Positions 26,872 through 36,248 of a DNA stretch of 64,000 bases are shown piece by piece; within the stretch, counting starts at the first letter, position 1; each line of letters starts with the position of its first letter. This stretch comes from Fabrea salina. Its lineage: Eukaryota > Ciliophora > Heterotrichea > Heterotrichida > Fabreidae. A model generated the notes under the pieces. That model had not been told where the DNA came from, searched no databases, and was given only the letters and a program-made list of their open reading frames with translations. The DNA is taken from the NCBI GenBank assembly GCA_022984795.1, contig JALIHJ010000006.1, positions 62,001 to 126,000 on the forward strand, in the 5' to 3' direction. A program made the translations under genes and the position numbers.

Positions 26872-27276
26872 ATGAATGGAACTCCTACCCGAAGCTTAAC
26901 TCAAAAACTCAATGCCTTAAGCAGAAACTCCAAAACTCCTGAAAATCACATTGTAGTAAAGATCGACCTGCCACGAATTTATAATCACCAAGAAGAACCT
27001 AAAAAATCCCTGTCATCTGACAGGATAAAAAACGACTATTCAGAGACTCTTCCCAGCATTCACTCTAAGTACTACACTAACCTTAACTCGAAAAACCCAC
27101 TAAGAGGAAGACTCTACGAAGAGCCCAAAGACCAAGTGTTTTCATCGCCTTACCTCAAAAAGATGAAGCCTTCTAAGTTCACAGTTAGAACCCGACAACT
27201 TTCAAAAATAAAGTCCAAGTCTTCTAAAAATCCCACTTACTTACTTGCTAAAGCCCTTTACTCCCACAAACGTTAG
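26872..27276 (+). CDS. unknown 134-aa basic protein
   Basis: No family recognised. Lys/Ser/Asn-rich, without predicted membrane helices; likely disordered, with short blocks such as VVKIDLPRIYNHQ and PYLKKMKPSKF. A TTTATA sequence abuts the ATG. It ends 13 bp from the stop of the convergent gene. The open frame and normal spacing support it as a real gene. Confidence 0.5.
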   Translation: MNGTPTRSLTQKLNALSRNSKTPENHIVVKIDLPRIYNHQEEPKKSLSSDRIKNDYSETLPSIHSKYYTNLNSKNPLRGRLYEEPKDQVFSSPYLKKMKPSKFTVRTRQLSKIKSKSSKNPTYLLAKALYSHKR

Positions 27277-27289
27277 TATAATTAACAAA

Positions 27290-27703
27290 TTAAGATAGAC
27301 ACAACCACTTAGAGCAGCACAACCATTCCCACAAACCCAAGTGATTTTCACTTCTTTGGTTTTGTGTGTTGTTTTCGGTGCCTTCTTCAGTGGGATTGCT
27401 TTGAGGTTCAGTGCTTTGCACACTGTTAGAATCCAGAATCTGATCAAACTCTCTTTCACGTTGCATTTGAGAAGCACCTCTCTGTATGATTTCTTTTCTA
27501 ATTTGGTCCAAGTCGAAGTCGCCGTTCTGGTTCATAACAAAGGAGTCGTGTCTTTTGGTAGGGTCTTTAACGTTTAAGTCGGAAAAGCACTGTGAAGAAA
27601 AGGACTTTGAAGACTCTTCTTGCCTCCCAAAAAAGCTGTTTCTTTTGGACGTTGCGTTTAAGGATTTTATAGAGTGCCTTGATGCTTTGAATTTTGTTGC
27701 CAT
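27290..27703 (-). CDS. unknown 137-aa protein
   Basis: No family recognised. Polar and Ser-rich N-terminus (ATKFKASRHSIKSLN), then a short amphipathic helix (DLDQIRKEIIQRGASQMQREREFDQIL), an acidic Asn/Gln/Glu stretch, and a Trp/Cys-rich end (LWEWLCCSKWLC) that might be lipid-modified. The frame is also open to an ATG at 27739, overlapping the previous gene's stop, but those 12 codons are AT-rich like the window's spacers, so ATG 27703 is preferred; that leaves a 35-bp leader. Confidence 0.5.
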   Translation of the reverse strand: MATKFKASRHSIKSLNATSKRNSFFGRQEESSKSFSSQCFSDLNVKDPTKRHDSFVMNQNGDFDLDQIRKEIIQRGASQMQREREFDQILDSNSVQSTEPQSNPTEEGTENNTQNQRSENHLGLWEWLCCSKWLCLS

Positions 27704-27738
27704 AAGAATTTTTTTAGCAAATTCGATTAATTTAAACA

Positions 27739-30066
27739 TTAACTCCTATTAATAGGCATAACTGGAAATGGACCAAACCTATGGTACTTTGCATCCCGTC
27801 TGATGTGCTTGAAGTTACGAGTTGGCTTTGTAGGTTGTTTGTTTTCAATGAGGTCTGTCAGGTTGATTCTGGAGCAAGCGTTTTTAGTTTCGGGTTCAGG
27901 CAACTCCCCTCTGTCAGTGAGTTTCCTTCTGCCGCCGTAAAAACTTATTGCAAAGTGTGGAGAGGTTCTTTTCTTAGCTAAGTGCTCAAAACTAGAGTCC
28001 TTCTCGAGTTTACTAGGTGAAGCTGGAAACACAATTGTTGTGCTTGCTGGGGTGCTGTAGGTCTCCAAAAACTCATTTGCTTTTTTCCTTTTGTGGTTGC
28101 TTTTGGCTTTGCAGCTTTTGCTATGGTCTTTAGTGAGCTTTTCTTTGTGGACTGAAGGCAACAAAGCGTTTGACTTAAGTTTCTGGGGAGTTTTGCTTTT
28201 GGCATACTTTTTGGACTGCTTGATGCTAGCAGTGGACTTTGAAGTAACTGGCTTGTAGGCGGTTTTGTTGTGCATTATGGACTGGAACTCTTTGAGGGCG
28301 TTTATAACAAAGTCTTTGGATTCAGGGAAGTCATCATCACTTTCAGACTGTGAGTCGGACTCTGAGGAGGAGTCTACTTTTTCTTGTTCAATGACTTTTT
28401 TTAAGTCGCTTATTGAGTAGTTTAGGCTTCTAAAAGCTTTTTGAGTTTTGGCTAACTGTGCTTGTGACTTTGAGTCTTTGAGACTGACTGACTTACTTAA
28501 GTCATGGCTTTCATACTTAAGCAAATAGTAAAAGTCGTCAATTGCTTTGGCACACTGAGTCCCCACTTTAAAGTAGTTTTGGATGCTGTACCAAATAGTG
28601 TTTCTCTCTTGGTCTATGTAGCCGTACAACGAGTTCTCCAGTGTGTAGCAGTACACCATGTTGAGTTCTCTAGAAATGCAGAGTCGGGCAGCTTCCTTTT
28701 TGGATTTTTCGTTTCTGAACTTGCAGGAAAAGAACCTAACCATAGGAGTTTTGCAACTAAAAATCTTAGGAAGCATCCTTACGTAGTAGTAGTTGTTTGT
28801 GTGCAGGGGAAAGTAAGGTCCATAAAAAAAGCTGTTCTTCTTAGTGAAGTGTGCGTGTATGTCCAAAAACAAAAACAAACCTTTATTGGTTTTGGCACAA
28901 GTGTGAGCTAACTGCTTAACGTAGTAAGGAACAGGGTGCAGAATCCTGTCTGGGGAACAGTAAACTCGGTTCAAGTCTTCTCCTGTGAAAGAAGTCCGCG
29001 AGTTGCCCATTATTACTCCGTCAGGGTTGCTCATTGGAACTACTTTAAAGATAAACTTTTTCCTGAGGTGCTTAGCTGTGTCCTTTTCGCTTGTGATGAA
29101 GTCCAAGAAGCCCTGTGTGACGTAAGAAGAAGCTGTTTCTGAAGGGTGCACTCTTCCTACAACTATGATGAACTTTTTGTCTTGATCTGACTTAGTTGTA
29201 TCGGTCACAGTCACTAAAGGAACCTTAACCCCACTTAAGGTTTGGCACAAGTCAGAAACTTCTGCAGGGAGTTCTTTTAAGTAGTTATTCAGCTGGGAAA
29301 AAGTGTAAGGAATCGTTAAAGCAAAGTAAACTGATTCCTGTTCTCTGAAGTAGTGAGTGAACGAAAGCATGTAGTAGGTTCCTTTCCTCACAAATTTGTT
29401 CAACTTGCTGAATTTGTAAGTGCATTCTTCAGGAAGCTGCTTCCATTCCTTTTCAAACTCGCTGTAGTACACAGCACGCATGCCTTGCTGTAATAAGTTG
29501 TTTCTGAGCCTGAAGTTTACAATGTTGAACTTAACAGCTCTGTCTTGTGACAAGTTAGTTGCTTTGAAGTAGAACCACTTGTAGTGACCCCGAGTGTTTG
29601 CATCCACTCTCATGTACAGGTCGTACTCAGAGTTGCTAACTATGACTGCCTTGTCTAGGTTGCCTCCTTCGAAAAAACTATCGAAGTGAATGCACTCTTC
29701 ACCTGCACTTGGTCTCATGCCTACCCAGCTCCTTCCTGAGTTTTCGAGTTTGCTTTGGTTCTTCTTAGAAAGATGCTCTATAACAGAAATTAAGGGACTT
29801 TCAAAGTTGTAAAAGTACCCTCCTGGTGCTTTTGAAAAAAGTTTGTGCATCACGTAGGAGTCTGCAGGTCTGAACCCGTAGTAAACAGCTGAGTTCCTAA
29901 CAAACTTAAGTAAGTCTCTTGTAGAGGGCAGTTGGTTGTGACTAAACACCAGTGGTATCGGCCCTCCACAAGTTAGAGTTTTTGGACGCCAGCCTAGCCT
30001 AAGGTCTGTCTCAAGTGAGTATGTTCCCTCTGCTAACGGGCTTAATTCAGGGAATTTGCTTTCCAT
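27739..30066 (-). CDS. cytosolic carboxypeptidase (CCP/AGBL family)
   Basis: A 775-aa M14 metallocarboxypeptidase of the family that trims glutamate side chains and C-terminal residues from tubulin. An N-terminal beta domain (FEGGNLDKAVIVSNSEYDLYMRVD, WFYFKA) precedes the catalytic domain. Zinc ligands are H307 and E310 in VHPSETASS and H404 in LDIHAHF; the substrate loop is NPDGVIMGN..T...GEDLNR; the catalytic Glu lies in CYTLE. The usual HPGE is HPSE here. The last ~270 residues are basic, Ser-rich and disordered. The subclass among CCP1-6 is uncertain. A tubulin ligase of the opposing TTLL family is also in this window. Confidence 0.93.
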   Translation of the reverse strand: MESKFPELSPLAEGTYSLETDLRLGWRPKTLTCGGPIPLVFSHNQLPSTRDLLKFVRNSAVYYGFRPADSYVMHKLFSKAPGGYFYNFESPLISVIEHLSKKNQSKLENSGRSWVGMRPSAGEECIHFDSFFEGGNLDKAVIVSNSEYDLYMRVDANTRGHYKWFYFKATNLSQDRAVKFNIVNFRLRNNLLQQGMRAVYYSEFEKEWKQLPEECTYKFSKLNKFVRKGTYYMLSFTHYFREQESVYFALTIPYTFSQLNNYLKELPAEVSDLCQTLSGVKVPLVTVTDTTKSDQDKKFIIVVGRVHPSETASSYVTQGFLDFITSEKDTAKHLRKKFIFKVVPMSNPDGVIMGNSRTSFTGEDLNRVYCSPDRILHPVPYYVKQLAHTCAKTNKGLFLFLDIHAHFTKKNSFFYGPYFPLHTNNYYYVRMLPKIFSCKTPMVRFFSCKFRNEKSKKEAARLCISRELNMVYCYTLENSLYGYIDQERNTIWYSIQNYFKVGTQCAKAIDDFYYLLKYESHDLSKSVSLKDSKSQAQLAKTQKAFRSLNYSISDLKKVIEQEKVDSSSESDSQSESDDDFPESKDFVINALKEFQSIMHNKTAYKPVTSKSTASIKQSKKYAKSKTPQKLKSNALLPSVHKEKLTKDHSKSCKAKSNHKRKKANEFLETYSTPASTTIVFPASPSKLEKDSSFEHLAKKRTSPHFAISFYGGRRKLTDRGELPEPETKNACSRINLTDLIENKQPTKPTRNFKHIRRDAKYHRFGPFPVMPINRS

Positions 30067-30210
30067 TTTAGTTAAGAACTAGATGTTGAATTGTTTTTCA
30101 TTTATAAAGTTGTTTTGAGTGAGTTTTAAATATAGAACTGCGATACTTTCTAGGCGATTATGAGTCACTAGGAAAGAACTTAACATAAATTAGTTTTAAA
30201 AAATAGATAA
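30067..30210. promoter_or_regulatory. 144-bp divergent spacer
   Basis: AT-rich, between the carboxypeptidase and the first of two paralogous unknown genes. A CATTTATAAAG sequence lies about 30 bp from the carboxypeptidase start. Nothing else recognised. Confidence 0.4.
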
Positions 30211-30981
30211 ATGTTTGGATGGGAAAGCAACACAACCTCGCATGAATGGGGAAGCACCATGACCTCAAATACTAATTCAGAGCCAAGAAGGGTCAGAACC
30301 ACAGTACATTCAAGGTTCGATGAAGTTTTTAGAGAGTTTTGTAGAGAGTCTAGGTCAAGAACCCTTCCAATCAAGCTGGAGTACTTGAGTGCAAGACTCG
30401 TTAGAGGACTTAAAAAGGCTATGCGCAAACTCAAAGAAGGACCCCAAAGAGTAAGGCTAATCAGAAATAGCCGCCAAAGTGAAAACGCTTCTAGGTTATG
30501 GAGTCAACTAAGACAACTTTTCTCAGCCGTTCCGAACCTTGAAGATATAGCTAGTCCTAATTCAGAACCAGGACGTAATTCATCCTACAGGAGCTTCAGC
30601 AGGCCTTATTGCAGAGAGTTCTTTACTAGCTTCGAATCAGAGCCTATTTTCGAGGTTTTTATAGACCTTGCGTTTTTAGATTCGAATTGCGAATCTTTTT
30701 GTGAAAGGTTTGGAATGAAATGCTGCAAAGATCCTTCTCAAAGTTGCTGCTGGGGTAGATGGGAAGCAGTAAAGTATTGGCTTAAATATGAGTTCATTAA
30801 GGAACTTAAAGAAGAAAGAAGACCAAATCAACAAACCCGCGAAGCAGAACCAGTAGAAATTCGCCAAGAATACCACGAGCCCTCTGATCATGAAATCTTC
30901 TCAGTTATCAAGGATCCTAATACTGATCAGCAAACTCGGCTAGATGACTCTAACATCCCTATGAGAAACCAGTTAGGTTAA
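30211..30981 (+). CDS. unknown protein, paralogue A of a tandem pair
   Basis: A 256-aa protein of no known family, clearly homologous to the next gene. Shared blocks: FDEVFREFCRESR, LEYLSARLVRGLKKAMRKL, LWSQLRQLFSAVPN, a F..F.SEP..EV.IDL block, and KCCKDPSQSCCWGRWEAVKYWLKYEF. The N- and C-termini are polar and variable. The conserved Cys pairs with nearby basic residues could bind zinc. Asp codons are 8 GAT to 2 GAC, the reverse of citrate synthase (4 to 12), so codon use is unlike most neighbours. No signal peptide or membrane helix. Confidence 0.65.
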   Translation: MFGWESNTTSHEWGSTMTSNTNSEPRRVRTTVHSRFDEVFREFCRESRSRTLPIKLEYLSARLVRGLKKAMRKLKEGPQRVRLIRNSRQSENASRLWSQLRQLFSAVPNLEDIASPNSEPGRNSSYRSFSRPYCREFFTSFESEPIFEVFIDLAFLDSNCESFCERFGMKCCKDPSQSCCWGRWEAVKYWLKYEFIKELKEERRPNQQTREAEPVEIRQEYHEPSDHEIFSVIKDPNTDQQTRLDDSNIPMRNQLG

Positions 30982-31041
30982 TTTTATTTATGAGAATTCG
31001 TGCAAGCTGCCTAGTACTCTGTATTTTTGAGTTTAATTAAT

Positions 31042-31725
31042 ATGAAAAATTACGATGGTGAAGCAATCACGATCTCTAACTCAAGGTGCTCTTCAGACAT
31101 AGAAAAAGTTAGGTCTGGTGTAGAAAGTATGACTTTGAGTCCAACTGAGTTTCCTTCAAAAAGACAAAGAACCACTAGATTTAAAGAAGTTTTCAGAGAC
31201 TTCTGGACCACTTCTAAAAAGAACTCCTGCCAAGTTGAATTAGATTACATAAGTTGCAAATTAATTGAGTGTCTGAAAAAAGTTATGAATAAGTTAATAC
31301 AGGGAGAACTTATTGAACACACTTACTGCAGCGAAGAATCAGGAGCTTTATGGAACACACTTAAAAACCTTTCAAGAGAAGTTCCAGACCCACAATACTT
31401 GTGCAGCAATTTATCTAACCAAAGAAAGGATCAAGCCTACGTTTGGGATTTCTTTGGCAGGTTCAACTCAGAACCCTTTGTTGAGGTCTATATAGACCTT
31501 ATATTCTCAAAAAGCGACTCTAGGTTCGTTTGCAGAAACCTCAAAACAAAGTGCTGCAGAAGCCCTTCAAAGAACTGCTGCAAAAACAGATGGGAGAAAG
31601 TCAGGCTCTGGCTGAAGCACGAATTCATTCTGGAACTCAAAGAACGAGGAATGGAGAATTTCTACGAAAAAGCCCAAATGCAAGAACTCACTTTAATACT
31701 GCAAGATTCTAACCCTTTAAATTAG
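31042..31725 (+). CDS. unknown protein, paralogue B of a tandem pair
   Basis: A 227-aa protein starting at ATG 31042 (the open frame begins earlier with no ATG). It shares with the previous gene FKEVFRDFWTTSKK, LDYISCKLIECLKKVMNKL, LWNTLKNLSREVPD, FNSEPFVEVYIDLIF and KCCRSPSKNCCKNRWEKVRLWLKHEFILELKE. By eye, identity is roughly one third to one half in the conserved blocks and low elsewhere, so the duplication is not very recent. Function unknown. It ends 21 bp before the NEK kinase. Confidence 0.65.
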   Translation: MKNYDGEAITISNSRCSSDIEKVRSGVESMTLSPTEFPSKRQRTTRFKEVFRDFWTTSKKNSCQVELDYISCKLIECLKKVMNKLIQGELIEHTYCSEESGALWNTLKNLSREVPDPQYLCSNLSNQRKDQAYVWDFFGRFNSEPFVEVYIDLIFSKSDSRFVCRNLKTKCCRSPSKNCCKNRWEKVRLWLKHEFILELKERGMENFYEKAQMQELTLILQDSNPLN

Positions 31726-31746
31726 TTGTTACGCCATTTAAATGAA

Positions 31747-33048
31747 ATGTCTTTGCACGATTTTCAAATACTTAAAAAACTAGGCGAAGGAGCCTACAGC
31801 TTAGTTTGGAAAGTCAGGAGAATATCTGACGGGCAAATATACGCTTTGAAAAAGGTCAGGATGACACAACTCAACGAAAAAGAAAAAAGAAATGCCCTCA
31901 ACGAAGTAAGACTGCTCGCAAGCATCAACAGTCCTAACGTAATATCCTACAAAGAAGCTTTTTTCGACGAGAACAGTCGGTGTCTTTGTATAGTTATGGA
32001 GTACGCCGAAGGAGGCGACCTCTACCAACAAATAATTGAACACCAACGCAAAAACTCGTACATGGAGGAATCCTACTTACTAGACCTGTTCAGCCAAATC
32101 ACCAGGGGCCTCAAAGCTATGCACGACCTCAACATACTCCACAGAGACATTAAAAGCGCAAACGTGTTTATCACCGAAAACGGCGAAGTTAAGTTGGGCG
32201 ACATGAATGTTTCCAAAGTAGCTAAAGAAGGAATGCTCCACACCCAAACTGGAACTCCCTACTACGCCAGTCCTGAAGTCTGGAAGGATGTTCCTTACGA
32301 CACCAAGTCGGACATTTGGTCTTTAGGCTGCGTCATGTACGAAGCTGCTGCTTTGAAAACTCCTTTCAGGGCCGAAAACATGAAAGCTCTTTTCAAAAAA
32401 GTAGTCTCTGGAGTGTACCCTAAACTCTCAGACAAGTTTTCCAACGACTACAAAGAACTCGTAGCCCTCATGCTTCAGTTAGACCCTAAAAAAAGACCTA
32501 GTTGTGGGCAACTACTTAACTTGCCAATACTAAGTGAAAGAGCGGACTTTGAAGAGTTTTGCTTTGAAGAAAAGTCCTCCCTTCTAGGAACCATCAAACT
32601 GCCCAGAAACATAAGCATGCTTTCAGACATGCTGCCCAGGTCCAAGTACCCTGAAGACGACAAGCACAACCACAGCCAACCTCCGCCAAGCATTCACGAC
32701 CGTTCAGGGCTTCCTAAGATTTCAATGCTTGAGAAACTGAACCACAGAGTGAACAACTCCTACTCCTACACCAGAAACTCTTCCAAAAGAGGCAGTCCTG
32801 ACATTATGAGTCTAAGAAAAGAAAGCCCTCAAAGGTACGCTCTGGAAAACAACAGCAAGCTCATCCGCAAACAGTACGGGGCTTTGAAACTGCCTAGAGT
32901 TAAGTACCCAGTATCCAAAAACATCCACATTCGCAATAAGAAAGAAAACGACGACATGCTCAAGAAGTACGTGCCTATTCATGAAAGAAGGCGACTCGTA
33001 GCTAGGCGTTACGACAAGAATGAAGTTTTGCGTTCTAGGCGCTACTAG
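31747..33048 (+). CDS. NIMA-related (NEK) protein kinase with DMN in place of DFG
   Basis: A 433-aa Ser/Thr kinase. Kinase domain residues about 5-270: GEGAYSLVWK (Gly loop), ALKKV (ATP Lys), EYAEGGDLYQQI, HRDIKSAN (H132-N139), GTPYYASPEVW and SDIWSLGCVMYE, the set typical of NEKs. The metal-binding motif is D152-M-N, where most kinases have DFG. Asp is kept, so activity is possible. The last ~160 residues are basic and disordered, ending YDKNEVLRSRRY. NEKs regulate cilia length, basal bodies and mitosis and are greatly expanded in ciliates. The true start is the first ATG, 31747. Confidence 0.92.
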   Translation: MSLHDFQILKKLGEGAYSLVWKVRRISDGQIYALKKVRMTQLNEKEKRNALNEVRLLASINSPNVISYKEAFFDENSRCLCIVMEYAEGGDLYQQIIEHQRKNSYMEESYLLDLFSQITRGLKAMHDLNILHRDIKSANVFITENGEVKLGDMNVSKVAKEGMLHTQTGTPYYASPEVWKDVPYDTKSDIWSLGCVMYEAAALKTPFRAENMKALFKKVVSGVYPKLSDKFSNDYKELVALMLQLDPKKRPSCGQLLNLPILSERADFEEFCFEEKSSLLGTIKLPRNISMLSDMLPRSKYPEDDKHNHSQPPPSIHDRSGLPKISMLEKLNHRVNNSYSYTRNSSKRGSPDIMSLRKESPQRYALENNSKLIRKQYGALKLPRVKYPVSKNIHIRNKKENDDMLKKYVPIHERRRLVARRYDKNEVLRSRRY

Positions 33049-33061
33049 CTTGGTACTATAA

Positions 33062-33802
33062 CTATTTAAGGTTAAAACAGCTTATGAACTCTTCTACTGT
33101 GAAGTAAAAAGTAGGGTACTCTATCAAAGGACCGTAGTTCCTTGCGTAAACAGCTACTAGGTCCCTTAGTGTGTAGTTAGGGCTCACTTCTTCAAAGATC
33201 CGCTGGGCCTTGCCGTTGACTTTGGCTTTTCCAGTCAGCCAAAGCACTCTGTATTTGTTTTCTCCGTTTCTGACTTCAAAAACGAACTCAGGGTTTGTTT
33301 TAAAGCTTTCCAAAGCTTTTTCAAAGTGTGTGTTCAGGGATTCGTTCTCAGAGTTCCCAGCAGTTTGCACAGAGATTTCTTTTCTGTGGGAAGCAAACAC
33401 CCACTCGAGGTGCCAGTAAATAACTCCTTCGGACTTTTGGAACATAGAAGTGTTGGAGTTGTGTTTGGACATTATTTTGGGCAGTATTTTGAAAGGAACT
33501 TCTCTTTGTCTGCACTCGTTGATTAAGTACATAAATCGCTTTCTGTTGTCGTGCCGGGTGATTTTGGTTATTTGTTTGTGGGCTAGGTCTGAGTTCCTGG
33601 TGATTTCTTGCAAGTAGTTCATGTCTTTGTGCAGTTCGTTGATTCCGTACTCTTTGATGCCTACGAACTTAGTTTTGTCAGGAGTGCCTGTGCAGCCAAA
33701 CAACACTTTGTGTGAGTTCACGCAGTTCAGTGAGCAGGTCCTGGTTTGGCAGGCAGGGCACTTGTACTTACTGGGTTCTTGGCAGATTGCGCAGTTTTGC
33801 AT
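33062..33802 (-). CDS. HIT-zinc-finger protein BCD1/ZNHIT6
   Basis: A 246-aa protein with an N-terminal zf-HIT (CAICQEPSKYKCPACQTRTCSLNCVNSHK) and then the BCD1-specific stretch CTGTPDKTKFV.IKEYG...L.KDMNYLQEI. BCD1 is needed for box C/D snoRNP assembly (it holds NOP58/R2TP intermediates). Its start lies 3 bp downstream of the WD40 gene's stop, so its promoter must sit inside the WD40 coding sequence. Confidence 0.9.
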   Translation of the reverse strand: MQNCAICQEPSKYKCPACQTRTCSLNCVNSHKVLFGCTGTPDKTKFVGIKEYGINELHKDMNYLQEITRNSDLAHKQITKITRHDNRKRFMYLINECRQREVPFKILPKIMSKHNSNTSMFQKSEGVIYWHLEWVFASHRKEISVQTAGNSENESLNTHFEKALESFKTNPEFVFEVRNGENKYRVLWLTGKAKVNGKAQRIFEEVSPNYTLRDLVAVYARNYGPLIEYPTFYFTVEEFISCFNLK

Positions 33803-33805
33803 TTA

Positions 33806-36094
33806 TTACTTTTTATCTCTGGTTACAAGTTTCTTAAGCAGTTCTTCAGCAGGGTCGGGGTACTCCTCTGCTAGTTCTTCGCTGAGGATGGACCTTGTAT
33901 CGTCATCAAACTCAACAGGTTCTCCGCGTTTCTGCTTCTTTTTCTTCTCTAAGTGGATTTTGTTTTTATCCACTGTGTGGTCTTCTCCGTTTATGTTTCC
34001 TAAGTAGGGCTCTATTGGCACTGTCAAAATTGTGTTTTGCTCTGTACCCACTAAAAGGATGTTTTGGATGCACAGAAAAGACAAGGTGCTTAAGTGGTTG
34101 TTTCTTTCAAAAGTCTTCACGGGTTCCATTGTTTGGGTGTTCCAAATAATTATTTTCCCGTCGTTCCCACAAGTCACAAGGTGTCCTGACTCGTAAATGA
34201 ACAAAAGGTCCCTTACTGGAAGGGTGTGTTTGGATAGTGTGTAGAGTGGTAGTAAGTTTTCTAGGTCCCAAACTTTTATTGTTTTGTCGTCGGATCCTGA
34301 ATACAGGAAGTTCTGCTCTATAGCAAACGCGTTGATGGCGTCTGTGTGCCCCCTTAACTTGCCTACAAAGTCCAAACTCATAATGTTCCAAACTTGAATC
34401 TCACTAGAGTTGCCTCCTGCTAAGATATTTCTTCTGTTTTCGTCAAAAATCACACAAAATAACTCGTGTTCTGTTTCTCTTTCGCCAATGTTTCGGTTCT
34501 TAGTTGTTCTAATAGTGTTCCTCAAAGAAGGAAACACTGTGATTCCAGAGGATCCTTCACTCGCTTGTCTGTAAGCGTCGTTTTTTTCAGTGATCTCCCA
34601 AATGCAAATAAGTCCGTCGTAGTCTACAGACAACAAAAACTCAATGTCTTTGCTGTAAGCCTGTGACACAGCAGTTACTGTGTTTCTGTGGCCTTGGTCA
34701 GGCTCACAGCGCAGTCTGATTTTCTCTTGGATTTCTGGGTTCCACAACATAATAGCTCCGTTTTCGTGCCCAGTAGCTATTAAACTCGATAAAGTTAAGT
34801 AGCACATGCAGCTGATCTCTGCACGTTGTGGAGCGTTCATCGACACTAAAATGCTTAAGTCACTGAAGTTCCAAACCTTTATAGTGTTGTCCATAGAGGT
34901 AGAAATAAACCTAGGCTTATCGTTAGAGTGGAGCCTGTGGATTTGGTAGGCCTCTTGTCCGTGCACCTTAATGATAGGCCCGTCGTGGCCCTGAATGTCT
35001 TGAGAGTTCTGTCCTCTTCTCATGTAAAACAGTTCTATGCTTGTCTCAGTAGCCACTACAAGTTCCTTTTTTTCTTCACGCAAAGCAAGGCCAATAATTT
35101 TCCTTTCTTCTTGGAACAAACTTCCCCAAAACGTGGGCTTTTCATGGTACACGTTGTAAACCCCTATATAGCCCCTTTCGTCACTTAGTATGAGTTCGTG
35201 GTTAGTAATGTCCCATATGGCTGAGGTGTAAAAGCATCTATTTTGGTTCCACAAACACACAAACTCACTGCCGTTTGTAGCATCAAGTCCTTTCAAAGAC
35301 TGGTCATAACTTAAACTAAACACAAAGTTTTCCTGGGGCACCAGCAAGAGTTGGCTAATTATGAGTCTGTGCACGTTTTGGCTGTCACTTGAAAGCTCAA
35401 ACTGGAGGTTTTCTTTCCAAAGGTTTTTTGGCTTGTAAATTTTAATGCAGCCTAAACTGTCTCCAGCTAAAAGTTGGACCTCGTCGCCTTCTTTCCAAAT
35501 AAGTGAACTTACCCAGACTCCCATGCCCCCAATGTCCCTGGAAACTTGAGCAATGCTTTGAAAGCATATGTAAAAAGGGTACATGAAAAACTCCCTTCCT
35601 GGCTGTACCTTGTAAAGCCTTACAGTTTTGTCAGTCGAACTCGAAGCTATGATGTTTATTTGAGAGGAAACTGCTACTGCTAGTATGGTTCCAGAGTGTT
35701 CTACTAAGGACTGGTTGTACTTGTACTTGTCAGAGTTGCCTTCTGGGTCTCTAACCCAAACTTTCAATTTCCCATCAGCTGACCCAGAAACAATGACTCC
35801 GTTGTAGAGTTTTTCTTCGTAAACCAGACAAGTTATGTTGCCTTTGTGGGAGTTTTCTCTGGACATGTTCACTAAGTCGCAGTCTCTTTGGTTAAAGTTT
35901 TTGTCGCTGGTTTTCTTTTTCCAGTAGTGGATTTCTCCGTTACTCAAACCTACATACAAAATTTCTTCTTCGTGTATGTATAAAAAACAAGTAACTTTTA
36001 GTTCCTAAGTGTGAGTTACACTGGTGTCTCTCCTTATCTTGAGTTTTAAAGGAATCTCGGGGTGGTGAAATTTCCCTTGCGGAATAAACTCCAT
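33806..36094 (-). CDS. WD40-repeat protein with a 15-nt intron in its 5' end
   Basis: A 757-aa protein after splicing. Exon 1 starts at ATG 36094 (MEFIPQGKFHHPEIP...), followed by a 15-nt intron (36005-36019), then exon 2 begins ELKVTCFLYIHEEE, completing the first WD blade. Without the intron the frame has no ATG. WD repeats (IVSGSADGKLKVWV, ISTSMDNTIKVWNF, IATGHENGAIMLWN, LYSGSDDKTIKVWD, LVTCGNDGKIIIWN and others) form two propellers of about 14 blades. The C-terminus is acidic and charged. Possible roles include ciliary or scaffold proteins; no family was recognised. Confidence 0.88.
36005..36019 (-). other. 15-nt spliceosomal mini-intron
   Basis: On the minus strand: GTAACTCACACTTAG. GTAA donor, A at position 10, TAG acceptor; phase 0, between AGT and GAA codons. 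Retention puts TAG in frame at its end. It joins the only ATG upstream to the WD40 frame. Confidence 0.85.
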
Positions 36095-36248
36095 TATAAC
36101 TGTTAGTAAATTAACTACTTACACAGAACTTAGATTTACAGCTGCATCTAGCGTAAGACAATGCACCATTTTTTGTTACTGGAATCCGAAAACAAAGTTT
36201 AAGTTATTGCGCTCTGTAAAGTTCCCTCCTTCATATTCAAATTTTAAA
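36095..36248. promoter_or_regulatory. 154-bp divergent spacer
   Basis: Between the WD40 gene and the GBP-like gene. AT-rich near each start, ending ATTTTAAA-ATG on the plus side. No ORF or RNA gene recognised. Confidence 0.4.

Noticed and set aside
27704-27739. ATG 27739 as the start of the 137-aa protein
   Set aside because: It overlaps the upstream gene's stop, and the 12 codons after it are AT-rich like the window's spacers.
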